Shown: one piece after another, positions 34,822 to 59,000 of the stretch
How the letters are laid out: each line of letters opens with the position of its first letter
Numbering within the stretch: position 1 is the first letter of the stretch
From: Volvox africanus
Lineage: Eukaryota; Chlorophyta; Chlorophyceae; Chlamydomonadales; Volvocaceae
NCBI GenBank assembly: GCA_030268105.1
Contig: BSDZ01000005.1
Coordinates: forward strand, 2,170,001 to 2,234,000
DNA: 64,000 bases
Reading direction: 5' to 3'
Notes under the pieces: generated by a model
Told to the model about the DNA's origin: nothing
The model's database searches: none
What the model saw: the letters and a program-made list of their open reading frames with translations, nothing else
Program-made: the position numbers and the translations under genes

Positions 34822-35408
34822 CGGTCACGACGCACAACGCCGCAGAAGAGGTGGCGGTCTGGACCTCCTGCCGGCCATTTCGGCGCCTGTCTCCCTCTCT
34901 AGAGAATCCGGGGGCACTGGCGAAGGCTGCGAGGCAGCTGCCCGGATACGATGGCGGACCCAAAATGGTCACTACTACGGGTAAAATCGGTGAGATGTGT
35001 AATTAGGTTAGGCTATGCACCACTGTAGGTACGGTCAGCTTCGATCGGGTGCGGCCGGGGAGAGAGACGAACATCGAAACGCTGGCCGGGGAGAGGAGGC
35101 GGGGACAGAATGCAACGCCAGGTCGTGACGTACAGGACCGGGGATTTACGAAGCAGCAGCCACGCTTCCATTACGTGATTCTCCGAAACCACATGTTTCC
35201 GAACCAAGCCAGCCTGTGAGGAGTTTTTCCAGTTGGGTGTCATACTCCGCAGTTCATCTCAGTTTAACGGAGCGGACATTCTGGGCGATGCTGCACACAC
35301 CTGACTTGGACGAGAAGCTTGCTGCAAATGACCCATGGGTTAGTGCGGCCGCGCGGCTAGTGGACGAGGCCGTGAGTGTGGCCACGTGGCGTGCTTTGGG
35401 TCCCTCAG
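34822..35408 (+). CDS. Putative two-exon fragment of an unrecognised plus-strand gene
   Basis: Exon 34822-34989 (acceptor GCCAG, donor ATCG/GTGAGA; contains LENPGALAKAARQLPGYDGG) joins in phase to exon 35253-35408 (acceptor CCGCAG, donor TCAG/GTAACG; contains TERTFWAMLHTPDLDEKL and DEAVSVATWRALGPS). Third positions are G/C-rich in both. Upstream (34550-34750) and downstream exons are not certain. The family is not recognised. Confidence 0.4.
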
Positions 35409-36028
35409 GTAACGTGAGGGGGCTCGCTCTTGCGTTAGGAGACCGTAGATGCGCAGGCAGTTGCTTGGAAAAAGGCAGATTGAGAAATGCATCAGGCGAT
35501 ATCCTGCCTATATGAAGTCTGATTGGCAAACTTACGCAAGAGAGAAAGTCGTCGTAGCTTACGTAATCGTAGACCGACTGACCAACCGACTGGGTCAGTA
35601 GTGTTGTGTCTCTCCTTTGTTGCTCATACGAGTATCTGCACGTCTTAGGCGTTAAACACTTGGTCCGGAATGCTTATAGAACAGCAAAACACTTGGGAGC
35701 GATGATATAGGCAGCGGAAGGCTTGAGAGCAAGGAAAGACTCAACTTACAATGATTGATGTGTGTGAACAATATGTTTGGCCGTCAGAACCGATGACAGG
35801 CGATCATCATACGGCTGACAGCGAAACTCGGGCTTAGCTCAGGCTCAATTAACCACCTATAGAACTACCCACCCAACCACCAACCTCCCAGCCACCCATC
35901 CCTTCACTCCCCAAACATCATTTCCCACGCGCATGCGAGTCAGCGAACAGTTGACTGATCGCGTCATACCGCTGATGTGGATTTGCTGTGTGCGTACGAG
36001 CGTGTGAAACATACGCCGTATAACGCAC

Positions 36029-37834
36029 TGTCTGGTGCCGCTCCGTTGTAAGGAGACTCCAAGCTGGTGCATCAAAGTGCCGTTGATCCAGCGACAGTCG
36101 TCATTGAACCGACTGACCTGATCCGCAGACTCCGGCGGACTGCGGCAGCTGTTGGCACCTGTGTACCCGTACACTGTACGTCCGTACATTGTACACGTAC
36201 AACAAAATGCATGGGCGAAATTGTGAGTTTGTGACGCGGAGGTCATAGGACGATTTCCTAGCGGAAGATGTAACTAAAACACACACGTCCAAACGCCGCC
36301 ACTTCCCCTCTCCCCTCCATCACGACCTCCAAACACCGTCGTGCAAATTAACTAACCGCTTGACAACCCACACCTCACTCGCCGCAGCCGTCCAGCTCGT
36401 CACTCCAGACTTTGCGATGTGGAAGTACTCCATGATGGCGCGCTGGGCCACCAACTCCACAACTATATCCCGGAGTACGATATGTACGACATGTACGGAA
36501 TGGATGACAGACATTAAGCAATTTCGAAGTCAATTTGGAAAGGGAGTCTCGCAGAAATCCGCTAAGCCGCACAATCGCGTTAGGTATGTAATTATCAGCT
36601 TCCCGCCCTGGCCGTCGTTTTGATATATGCCGTACATAATCTTTCCAGCGCGTCATCATAAATGGATAAAATGGATTTCCCCATATCGATAAACCCAGCC
36701 AGGGCGAAGTCCACGTGGCCTGCACCGTGACTTTGGTTATTTCCTAACCAAACAAGTCTGGTATAACAAAACTTAATTCTCCAGCCCACCCGAACTGATA
36801 ACTTGAACCAACCCATTAGGAAGGGAAAACATTAAATCTTTTCCCGGATGTACGACAAGATATACCTTGACGGTTAAGGATCAGATTTAAAACAACCTGG
36901 TGATGAACGGGTCCCGCAAGAAACAGTTTGCCAACGAGTGTTCGTTGCCTTAATCAGTTGTTCCAACTTTATAGTTTTTCTCGCGTACTGAAGTAGTTTG
37001 CTCGAGGAGGTAGACGTCGCCAACCCTATCGCAAGCTGTGATCATGTCAGCGCCGCCCCGCCCCGTCCCCCCATGACGTCTGGGCCCTGCTCCACACGGC
37101 GCGTCATAACGCCCATCACTTAACCTGTAGTCGTTATCCCTCTCTTACCCCATCCCAACCCACAAAGACATACACATACACATACACACATGAAACCTCC
37201 AATCATCAGCGGCACAAATCGGGAAATCTCAACCGCCACTTGAGCTGTCCCAACCAGCTGCACTTGTAACGCCTCGAACCTGCACAGCAGAAGGTGCGCC
37301 AGCAGCACCCGCCGTACCAGGGGCAAACCGCCTTTCCTTACTGCATTTCCGTGAATTTGGCGGGAATCACAGAAGACTTATCCGCGGAACGGCCAAAGGC
37401 ATTGGTTGCAAAATCACTGCTCTTTGCGTCATCACCACTGCGGCTGCCACTGCTGAGCCCTTCCTCGTCGCTGTCTTTTCTGCTGTCTCCGTGACGGCGG
37501 CGCCGTTGCCTCCGGGAGGGGATGCCCTACACGTCCGTGACGGACGTAACCATGTTCTAAGACTCAGCCTGCGCCCGGGTGCCTACCTTAACTCTCTCTG
37601 CTCGCACATCGTTTTTCCTCCTCCCCTTCTTCTTGCTTTCTTGCCCTTCCTCTCCATCAACCCCCGCCACGAGCGTGGGTCACCATCCATGTCGGCGCCG
37701 CTGCCGTCCTCCCCTCCGTTGCCGCCAACGTCCGCCCTCTCCAATTCCGAACCCGCACCCCCTTCGTTGTCAGCCCCGAAACCGCTCTCCTGACCTAGGG
37801 CTAGCTTCCATTCTGTCGGTATGTTGGTTACCAT
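36029..37834 (-). pseudogene. Degenerate, truncated sulfotransferase-like copy C
   Basis: Homologues of the end of exon 1 (acidic linker, then LPLVRRVLLAHLLL near 37325-37270), exon 2 (36475-36379) and exon 3 (36158-36029, still exactly 130 bases with FNDDCRWINGTL) are in order. A TAA at 37340-37338 and a shift of frame interrupt exon 1 just before LPLVRR. The exon-2 acceptor AG seen in A and B is replaced by TA. The phosphosulfate loop reads KSGVTSW instead of KAGGTSW, losing one of the two glycines. No exons 4-8 follow, and the signal-peptide and APELRQGS regions are not found upstream. Exon 3 alone looks undamaged. Confidence 0.75.
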
Positions 37835-38399
37835 TTTGTTGATAGATGTCGCATGCTCCTCGGTGGTGAAGGCAGATTGGATAATACGCAGTCATGTCGT
37901 CGTCGTCGTCGAAGTTGTTGTTGTTGTCGGCGGCCCGCCTTGTTCTCAAAACCCTCAAAACCCAAATTGTCAAAATACAAATCATCCAAACAGGGTGAGG
38001 TTTCCCGACATAAATGTTTATGGTTGTGATCAATATTCACACTTCCGGTGTCTTATTATTGCGGGAAAAGTGCCACATCTAGAGAGATAATAGGCAGCAT
38101 AGCGAGGAGAGCAGCATCTGCTGGTCCTCGTGTCCCTTTCTGGCGTTTCTACGCCAGGTACCATAAACTTATATGTTGAACGTCATGTATGTTCTGTTGT
38201 ACACCTTCGGCCAAGTTGCTTGATGGTATATCTCAGGGAATCTCCCTTGAGACGTTCCGGTTCACCAGGGAGTTTAGGGAAGTTCCGTCAAAAATGTATG
38301 ATTAGCCCCAAATTAGACAAATCAGCAGCATATGCAAGGAAGTGGATTTGCATGGAGCAGTATCGATATGCCTCTGAGCAGGGAAGCACTCTAACCTGC

Positions 38400-39390
38400 C
38401 TCTGAATAGCACAGATGAAGAGGTCGTCTCCCGCTCGGGAGGGCGCCGACTCACGCACGCTTCCGTCCTTGAGAAGCGGACCAGGAGGGAAGCGGACCTT
38501 GACCTCCGGTTGCCGCGAAAGAAAAATAGAACTTGATAAAGGTAACTCAGACGTGGAGCTCTTTGCATCGATAACTTGTTTTGCAGGCTTTAACTTTGGG
38601 ACCTTAACCTTTAGTTTCGTCCTTTAGTTTCAAGCATGTACAAGAAGCTCGAAGGATCTGTCCCAGCTTATATGTGCTATCTGTCGAGAAAGGCTCGCCA
38701 GGCTTATCCATGCACCCCTGGCGCTTCGTGCTAGCCAGGCTGCTCACTACTGCACGTCGCAGCTTGTAAGCACCTGTCTCTTTCAGACCAGATCCTGATT
38801 AGGATCGTTGAAAAACGATCATTGAATCCTCAGTGCGCACAATTCCTGAAGTGGATTCAGGACTCTCACCTCCGTTCAGCATCATCCGTCGAGATCAGTC
38901 AGCTGACGCCGTCGCCACACGCCGCCACGACTCCGCCAGTGCCCCACATCCATAATTAGCACGCCATGAGGTCCGCGTACCTCCCCCTGCCATCACGCCT
39001 GCTGATTCCTGTCAGCCGTACTTCCCAGCCACACGGGGCACCACTGTGTTTTCCATCATCCGGTCTCCGCCCTTGCCCCGTGGGGATGGGTGTGGGAAAT
39101 AAGGCTGGGAAGACTGGACCCCACCTTTACCAACCCCCACCGCCCCCCACCCCAGCAACCTTACCGTCGCCATCATAACCACCACCACCACCACCATCTC
39201 CCAAGCCACCGCCATCAGCGCCTAGGTTTGACAGGTCAGGATTCTGGACAGCTCCCGCAGTCCTAACTGTCCCTGTTCGCTCTGAAACGTCGACAACCCT
39301 GAAAGCAGGAAGCACCTCACCGCCATCATTCATCGTCTTCATACGTGTCTCCACCATTCTCCACGAGGATATTGATGACGACGTGCAAGT
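38400..39390 (-). CDS. Possible exons of an unrecognised minus-strand gene downstream of DDX41
   Basis: A segment ending at a donor-like GACG/GTAAGG (about 39390-39172) reads MVETRMKTMNDGGEVLPAF then VVDVSERTGTVRT and a glycine-rich tail. A second segment, about 38525-38403, reads QPEVKVRFPPGPLLKDGSV and ends at AGGCAG/GTTAGA. Both have G/C-rich third positions. Joining them is a guess and no family is recognised. Between 38630 and 38950 I see no coding signal. Confidence 0.28.
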
Positions 39391-39584
39391 GGAGAGGAGC
39401 AGGGTGGCTGTCCTGCCTGCCTGACTCAGCAGACCCAGACCCAGACCGACATATATGATACACATACAAACACACACATACATACCCTCATCCCTTCCTT
39501 CCACCCCTCCACCCCTCTACCTCGCAGGTCCACAGGTTGTGAAAATTAACACCCTCGTTTTCCCGCCACGCGGTGTGTATGTGT

Positions 39585-51297
<11,713 letters not shown>

Positions 51298-54200
51298 CTA
51301 GGCGAAGCTACCCGGAGGCCCGCCGGGCAGCGAAGTCTTACGTTACTTCAATGTTTGGCGCCTAATATGCTTCGAATGTCTCCTCAATTTTATATGTGCA
51401 ACTGTATAATTTTGTTTGGGTCGTCTTCCAACGAAGCGAGAATGTGAAAGTCGTGTCGCGAACTTGTCACTAATATGCCGTTGCCAGGTTTGGGGTTTAT
51501 ACTTTTGTGCTTAATAACGTTGCTAATTTTAACGAAGTGAATGTTAAGCACATCAGCAGCTGGGCTTTCAGTTAGGCCGTTGGTTGACTAGTTGTGGAAA
51601 ACAGTGGAGCAACGTACAAAGCCGTTGAAAGGAGCCATCATGCGTCATCCCGAAGTCAAGAGGCCCGGAACGATGTTGAACGTTCTAGCTACCTTATAAT
51701 TCAATTGCATGCTAAAAGTATGTATGATATACGGAGACACCCATACATCTTTGCACAAACTAACACAGCCAGATCATTAGTACTGCTTCCCAGCAGGGTT
51801 CCCCTGTCTTTCATGATTCCCAGAGGATCCCTGGTTTTCCTACAAACGACGGCACAAGCAGCTGTCCATCGTCGTTCAATGATGAAGCGAACCGGAGTCA
51901 TGTGTTGATTGTTAGAGATAGAGCTGTATAGAGCTGTATCTAGGTAGCAATGGAGCCTTGTGGTATCATCAACTAGCATGCGGATGATACCAACCATGGT
52001 GGTTATCACGATTTCAATTACGTCATTACGTCTAATGCTTATATGAATTAGTGTGCACGAAATGAATTTTCCTGGAATTTTGTGAGGGCATCGATGCCCC
52101 CAGGGCACCGGGAGGAGGGTTTCGAGAATTCTCACTGTTAAGTGATTATGGGATGGGTAGGCACCTGGCTCATACATTTTGCGAAAACATTTTTAGCTCA
52201 AGTCATCTAATTACAGCTGACCCCTTTTTACTCACCACGACTCATCTCGTAGAGGCGGGGGCTCATCTAGATAGTCGAAACCTCTCCTCGACCGTCTCAA
52301 GATATAGACCCTCCCAGCCACATCTAGGTGCTCGGGAAAAGCCCCCCCCCTTCGCCGTATCTGGATGCTATCGCAGCAGCCCTTAGGACGTACGGCGGTC
52401 GTCGGTATTCAAATGTATAGCTTCGTAATGGCGCATTCATACAGGGCGTTTCATGTCAGAATGTCACACGACCTAATGCGGTACTCGTCATACTTTGTGC
52501 CTATTATGTTTTCGACAGGAACGGCCCAAGCAGGGAAGACGCAGGGGCTCTGGAGCTCACGGCCAAAGCTGACCAGGGGCACATTATGGATGGCTATTCT
52601 ATTTCTTGCACAGAAAACCGAGGAGGAGCCTTGGCATCGTGCACCGATTAGGGTGCAAGCATGCACGGAGGCTTGGGCGCTGCTAGGAGTCCACCAGGGT
52701 CCGCCCCAAAATGATCCGCCCCAAAATGGCGAAACCCCGTTGGGCTTCCCAGATCTGATAGATCCCACTTGGCCTATATAGCAGTTTTCAGGAAATACGA
52801 GATAAAGACCTGCATGTATCGCCTGCAGACGAAGAATCATTAAATGCAGCATAGTACGCGGGGCGACACATACTCTCGTTAGAGCTCAAAATATGGTGGT
52901 TGGGGGTGGGCGGGAGGGAAAGTACTGAGACAGGAGTCCAGTTTACAGTGAGTTAGTTGTCCGAAACCGAATATCCGTAAATTGCTTAGCTTAGTACGTA
53001 CGGGTCAAGCAGGCAAGGAATAGGCAATCATCTTTCTGCTGTTGGCGCAGTATCAATAAAACGAACGTAGCTGTTATGTCATCAGCTCAACCGTAAAGCC
53101 TCGCCCATCAGGTCGTGCTGTTCGTTGCTGCTCGATGTCCAAAACCCAATGTGCTTCTTGAGTTATGTTTCGGAACATCGTACCAGTGACGATAAGCGTG
53201 AATCATACTATTACAAGCTTGGCAGGCAAAAAGCTGCCCCATTCATGGCCCCCATCACATTGTCGACCCTCGATACGGTCACCAAATGTCATCCTTACGA
53301 AAGGCTGGTTCAGAAGTCACGTAATTGATTAAATTTTATATTTCCTTACCGTAACCATGAGACATTATGCATATCTCAAGGCTATACTAAGGCGCGACAA
53401 CGTCCCGACTTTGATCTCTGACCACGCATGATGTTGTGGGATTGTTGTTCATGTCATTAATTAAAGCTATTGGTGTGTTGAATTAAGAATGAAGTGAGAC
53501 ATATGTTTAGGCGCGTCACATGTATCCGCTAAGACCGACGTGCTTGCCTTCCTCCGAACCAACGAAAGATCATAGAACATTTTCTCGCACCCGCATTTTT
53601 TTACGAAAACTTATCGTAACAGCTTAGGCGATGTACAAACTTAGCAGTCCTCTGTCCGCAACGCGATGCAGCTGTCATTAACTAGTTTCCTTAGTAAATC
53701 TTCTGTATTACCATTAAATTCGCCCAAGGAAATCAAAATTTATTGTATAAACTTGACTCTGCTAGGATCACGTACGTGGGGCCAGGCGTTCCCAGGGGCG
53801 GAAACGGGGTAGATTACCAGGCCATGTGTGCCCATCCTATTTGTCACAGAAACTACTCATAGATATCTATGTTTGTTACGTCAGAGTGTTTCATACATTG
53901 TTCGTCGTTCTAGATGCTGCTCGTTTATCGAAAACCAAGTTCGTACAATAATGGGCATTCTCTTATCTGACCTTCGCAACGGCACTATAGCTCTACAATT
54001 ATGATAAAGCAAACCGCACCAACCGAAAATTCTCAACAATTTCGTTATTTGAGCCTACGTGCGCACGGACATTCATATGCAGCACAGTTGCGATCGGGTT
54101 GTGTCGCGTTCATGCAAATAAGATTATTCCCTCAAACATAGATGCTGTCCGGCTAAACTATAGACTGCGTGAAGCCGTCCGCTCATGCCTGTTCGAACAA

Positions 54201-54329
54201 CGGCCCATCCTTGGCGCGAAACTTTCGCCAAGCTTTAGGGCAGGTTGTTTACGTATCGGTCTATGCTTTGTAACAATGGAAGGAGGTTATAGATATAACC
54301 GGCATTGTTGCTGTTGCTAGCATCTCGCC
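51298..54329. other. Intergenic stretch between DDX41 and paralogue A
   Basis: The two genes diverge here, so both promoters should lie within it. No exon could be supported. Near 52690-52730 a 13-base unit (CCGCCCCAAAATG) is tandemly duplicated. Open frames at 51700-52180 and 52450-52850 have no codon bias and no recognisable family. Confidence 0.55.
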
Positions 54330-56032
54330 ATGCGCGCCCACATCCCCTTTGTGATTGTCACAATCCTCGTAGCTTATGGATCTATATCTCTGGGTATCAC
54401 GAATGATGAAGTAATCGGACTGCGGCCTAATAAAATCGCTGCCGGTGCAGCCTCGCGTCGCGTTATCGCGCAGTTGCCAGAATCCGACGAGGTGGCATCC
54501 ATCCTGCAGGGTGCAATCCTCAAATCATTTGTCGGCTGGAGCATCATGGGCGACACGGCGCCCCTGAAAGACCAGGATGGGGCAGAGTATGACGAAGAGG
54601 CCAGTGAGCAGAAGCTGTTATCGCAGATGAAGCAACTCCTGCTCATGGTCGGTAACCTTCTGCGACCAGATAAGGGCTGCCGGGGTAAAATGGGTAGCGA
54701 TATGCGCATCTTGTCACGCTCCGCTGCCTGCCCCGCTGCTGCTCCCGAGCTTCGCCAAGGGTCGACTTCCTCCTTCCTGGACTCCATTCTCCAAACCTAC
54801 CCCGGGGGACCCACCGACCGGGAGGCGCTGATCGCGTGGGCCGCAGCCGCCACCGCCTTTCTGGAGGAGCATCGCCGATTACAGAGACAGCACCGAAAGA
54901 TCGCACAGCGGCAGGGAATGGACCCGGCGGCAGCGGCTCTTGCACAGCAGAACGCAGCACCGGTAGGGACAGCGGCGGAAGGGACAGCGGCGAGCTCACC
55001 AGCACCAGCGAAAGCAAATCCAGTGGCAATGACTGCGACGGGTCCATCAACTGCTGAGGCATTTCACACGAAATCTTCGGCACACAATCCACCTGCCGGC
55101 GCTAGTGCGAAACCCACATCAATGCTGGCGGGGTCCCTGGAGGAAACGGCTGACATGCCGCGTCCTTCCTTATCAGGTGACCACCAGCAAGGAATGCAAC
55201 AACATAGGCAGCAGCGCCGTCGGCAGCGGCAGCGGTGCCGTCGGCACCTGCTCGAGGCGTCTTCAGGCGACGGGACCGCATGGCCTGGTGAGGGCCGCGG
55301 CGACGATGACAGCCGCCTTAGTCGGATTGTGATGTTTCGCGGCAGGGATCTGACGACGGCGGCACGTGGGCGGCACGCGCATGATGCGCCATTCTCTACT
55401 GCAGGAAAGCGCCGCAGATTGAAGGAACCGGGGGTCACGGATGGCAGTGCGCAGAACGTGACGCACCATATGTCGGCCACGGCCACGGCCAGTACTGTTG
55501 GCGGTTTGCCGTTGGTACGCCGGGTTCTGCTGGCGCAGCTGCTGTTAGGCTGGGCGACTGAGCTCCGTAGGGAGTTGCCCCCTACTCCCGAGGTGGCCAC
55601 GGCTGTGGCGCAGGTCCTGGCGAAGGTGGGTCGCGGCAAGCTTGTTAAAGATTGCGAGTGTAAGAGACGGACGCCGTGTGTGTGGTGGAGGGGGATGGAG
55701 GGGGGTGGAGGAGAAGGAGGGGAGGAAGGTGCGGTGGTGCGGTGGTGTTTTGGGGGTTGGGCTTGGTGTGGGGTACCTGGCCGCCCCGCCGTTCCCACGA
55801 TGTTCCCGTGCTGGCGCCTGTGGACCTCCCCGCGATACTTCTCAGGTCGGGACCCGGGCTTTATGTCGCTCTGTGTGCTCCGTGTCCAACAAGGCCCGTG
55901 TCCATCTACCCCTGCGGGCGGCACTGGCATGGTGCCGTGAACCCCCGTCCCGTCCCGTCCCGTCTCCAACCCGAGTGCCTAGACTGAAAGCGGTATCCAG
56001 ATCCGATCCACCCACGCACCTCCCCGTATTGC

Positions 56033-56073
<41 letters not shown>

Positions 56074-59000
56074 ACTGCTACTGCTAACCTCTAAATTCTC
56101 TTCTTCTTATTTCTGGGGTTTAGCTGTACTACATACACGTGGATTCTGTTGTGGACCGAGCCGCACTCGAGTACTTCCACATTTCCAAAGCTGGAGGGAC
56201 GAGCTGGACGGCTGCGGCGAGTGAGTTGAGCGCGGTGGTGCACATCGAAATAGATGTGCAGGGGAAGGGGTCGGGGGAGTTGAGGATGGGCGACCGACAC
56301 CGACAGTTTGACCTCATTATCAGATCCCGGTGACAGCGACAGGCACGACCTGCTTACACAACCTGCTTGTCATGCGTGTCCTGATTGGGAGGGGTGAAGG
56401 GATCTACTGTCCACACCAGCTGTTGTGTGGGGGGGGAGCTAGACCGCAGCGTCCCGATGGAGGGTGGTGTGGTCGGGCAAACAGACACGCACGCCGGGCA
56501 GGTCCTAGGGATGGTCCAAGCCCTACCGTAAGTTGATGACTGACGGAACGTGTGTTATTGCTCGTCGTGCTCCCTATTGGCTCCCACTTCCTGGGCTCCA
56601 ATCCTGGTGCATGCGGATTCCCTCGCCAAAGAGGCCAACGGCTGCTCGGTTCCCCGAGCCAGGGCCGCTCGCACTCCGGAGTTCGATGACGACTGCCGCT
56701 GGTTCGATCCCGAGGTGCTGGTGCAGATGGGCCACACAGAAGTGCAGGCCGCCAGGACATTGTGAGTGGCGCATTTGGTCGGCAAAGCAGCAACAGGGGT
56801 AAAAGGGCTGAAAGGGTGTTTTGACAGCGTCAGCGTCAGAGCAGTTATGTCGGAAATGAAAGACCGAAAGCTCCTGACGAAGAGCCGCGGCAATGGAAAG
56901 GGTAAATATTTTCCTTGGCGCTCTCTAAGGACCTCTCTAATGACAAAGCTGGGCAGGGGAAGGGGAGGGGAGGGGAGGGGAGGGGAGGGGAGGGGAGGGG
57001 AGGGGAGGGGAGGGGAGGGGAGGGGAGGGGAGGGGAGGGGAGGGGAGGGGAGGGGAGGGGAGGGGAGGGGAGGGGAGGGGAGGGGAGGGGAGGAGAGGGG
57101 AGGGGAGGGGAGGGGAGGGGAGGGCGAAGGGGAAGGGGAAGGGGAAGTGTGACTGTTACGCGGGAGGAGAGCCCCTGAAGGCTTAGTGGAGCCGCGGAGA
57201 TGTGGGATAGGGGCTAACGGTTGGAAACGGTTAGTTTTCGATACCTTGGTGTGTTTTGACAGGGAACGTTGGACGGGTGGGGCACGTTCTCGGTATGCGT
57301 TGGGCCTTATGAAGCGATGTTCTATTTGGGAGATGCTGCCGGGTGGCGATGACAAAGCTCAAAAGGGGGCGGAGGGGAACGGGAGGCAGGCCAGGTCAGG
57401 TTGCGTGTCAGATCAGCCATGCCGGGGGATCGGTGGCTGCCCCGCGGGCAGGCGTTGCTTACTCGCATTTTGGTATGACAACAGCAGCAGCCGTTTACCA
57501 TTACGATTCGTCGAGTCATTTCCTTAACTTCAGTACCTTAACCCAACCCTACCCACGTAAGTGAATTTCTAGCCCTTGTGGCAGTGCGGCACCGTTCGCA
57601 CACATTCATACTTCCTCCCCTTCGCACCCCTCATCCCACTTCTCACCTCCAGGCTCTGGCTCAGGCTCCCACCCCCGGCATTGTCCCCTACCCGCTCCGC
57701 ATGCTGCATACAGTGTCTGCCCTAGGTACGGCATCATCGAGCGCCGCTCGCCCGTGCGGGACTGTTCCCGCCGCCTCGATCACTTTCGTCGTACGGGCCT
57801 GCAGTACACAGCAAATGAGTACACGCTGCATGGCGGCAGGGACGATATGTACGGCACCCACATCTGTCCGCAGTTTGTGACCGTAGCCACGATTCGGTAG
57901 GTATGCACTGCGGGTTGTGACAGCGGGTGGGAACGATGGTGGGGTAAATGCGGATGGGCGGAGTGGCGGAACGGCGTCTACGTCTGTCTTTGTTATCAAC
58001 TTTGATGATGTGATGGTTTGACGGAGACGTGTTGTTATCGCCCACCGTCAGCTCCTCCCGTCAGCATCTCCCCTTCTCGTCCAGCGGGTTGTAATGGGCA
58101 CATCTGTCCCTCCATTCCCTTGAAACGAAATCAATATGTAATAATGGGCACATCTGTCCCGGCATTGGCTTCGCGCAGGGAGCCTTTGGGGCGTTTGGTG
58201 AGCAACATCCGGTACATGATGGTGCAGATGAAACGCGATAAAGCGATGTCGGTGGAGACGTTCTCAAAGCATTTTTGTAATCGTTCGGCCGCCGACTGGG
58301 AGGTGTACTCTCCGCCGGTCGCCGATAACTACAACATTCGGTAAGCGGAGGGAAGGGGGGGGGTCGGGCGAGTGGATATCATCATGTATCTATGTTTGTT
58401 GGCTTTTATTCCACATTGGGGGAATACCCTCCATCTTCCTCCGTCTTCCTCCATCTTCCTCCATCTTCCTCCATCTTCCCCATCTTCCTCCGTCTTCCTC
58501 CATCTCCCTTGCCCCATATCGTCGCCCGTTCCCCCACCGTTCCTCGCCGCTGCCTTTACCTCGGCGGCCCTACTCCTCCCATACTACCGTATTCTTGTGG
58601 GCATGGTGACTTGATCCAGTGCTTTTGTATTTTAATTCCTCTCTCCGGTGCGGGCAGCATTTGTTTTCCTTAGCAACAGTTATTGACGTGATATGTCATG
58701 TTTGCACTGATGATTGCGGGTGTGGTGATGCGGTGACTGACAGGACGCTCGTGGGCGAGCGGGCCTTCCACAGCCGGCTGTACGAGATTGGGGAGGCCCA
58801 CGAGACGGTTGCCAAGCAGCTGCTGATGCAGTTTGACCTACTGTTGGATCTCAATGCCGGAGACAAGGCTGCGTTGCTGCTCATGCGGGCTGGACTCGGC
58901 TGGAACACTACCTTGGCAAACGTAAGGACTTATCGCATATCGCAATTCATCATCACACATCGCATCACATATCGCAATTACGATGATTACCGCATCGCGA

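Noticed and set aside
51701..52177. A 158-codon minus-strand open frame
   Set aside because: No codon bias, AT-rich, no motif; I looked for reverse-transcriptase or transposase signatures and saw none.
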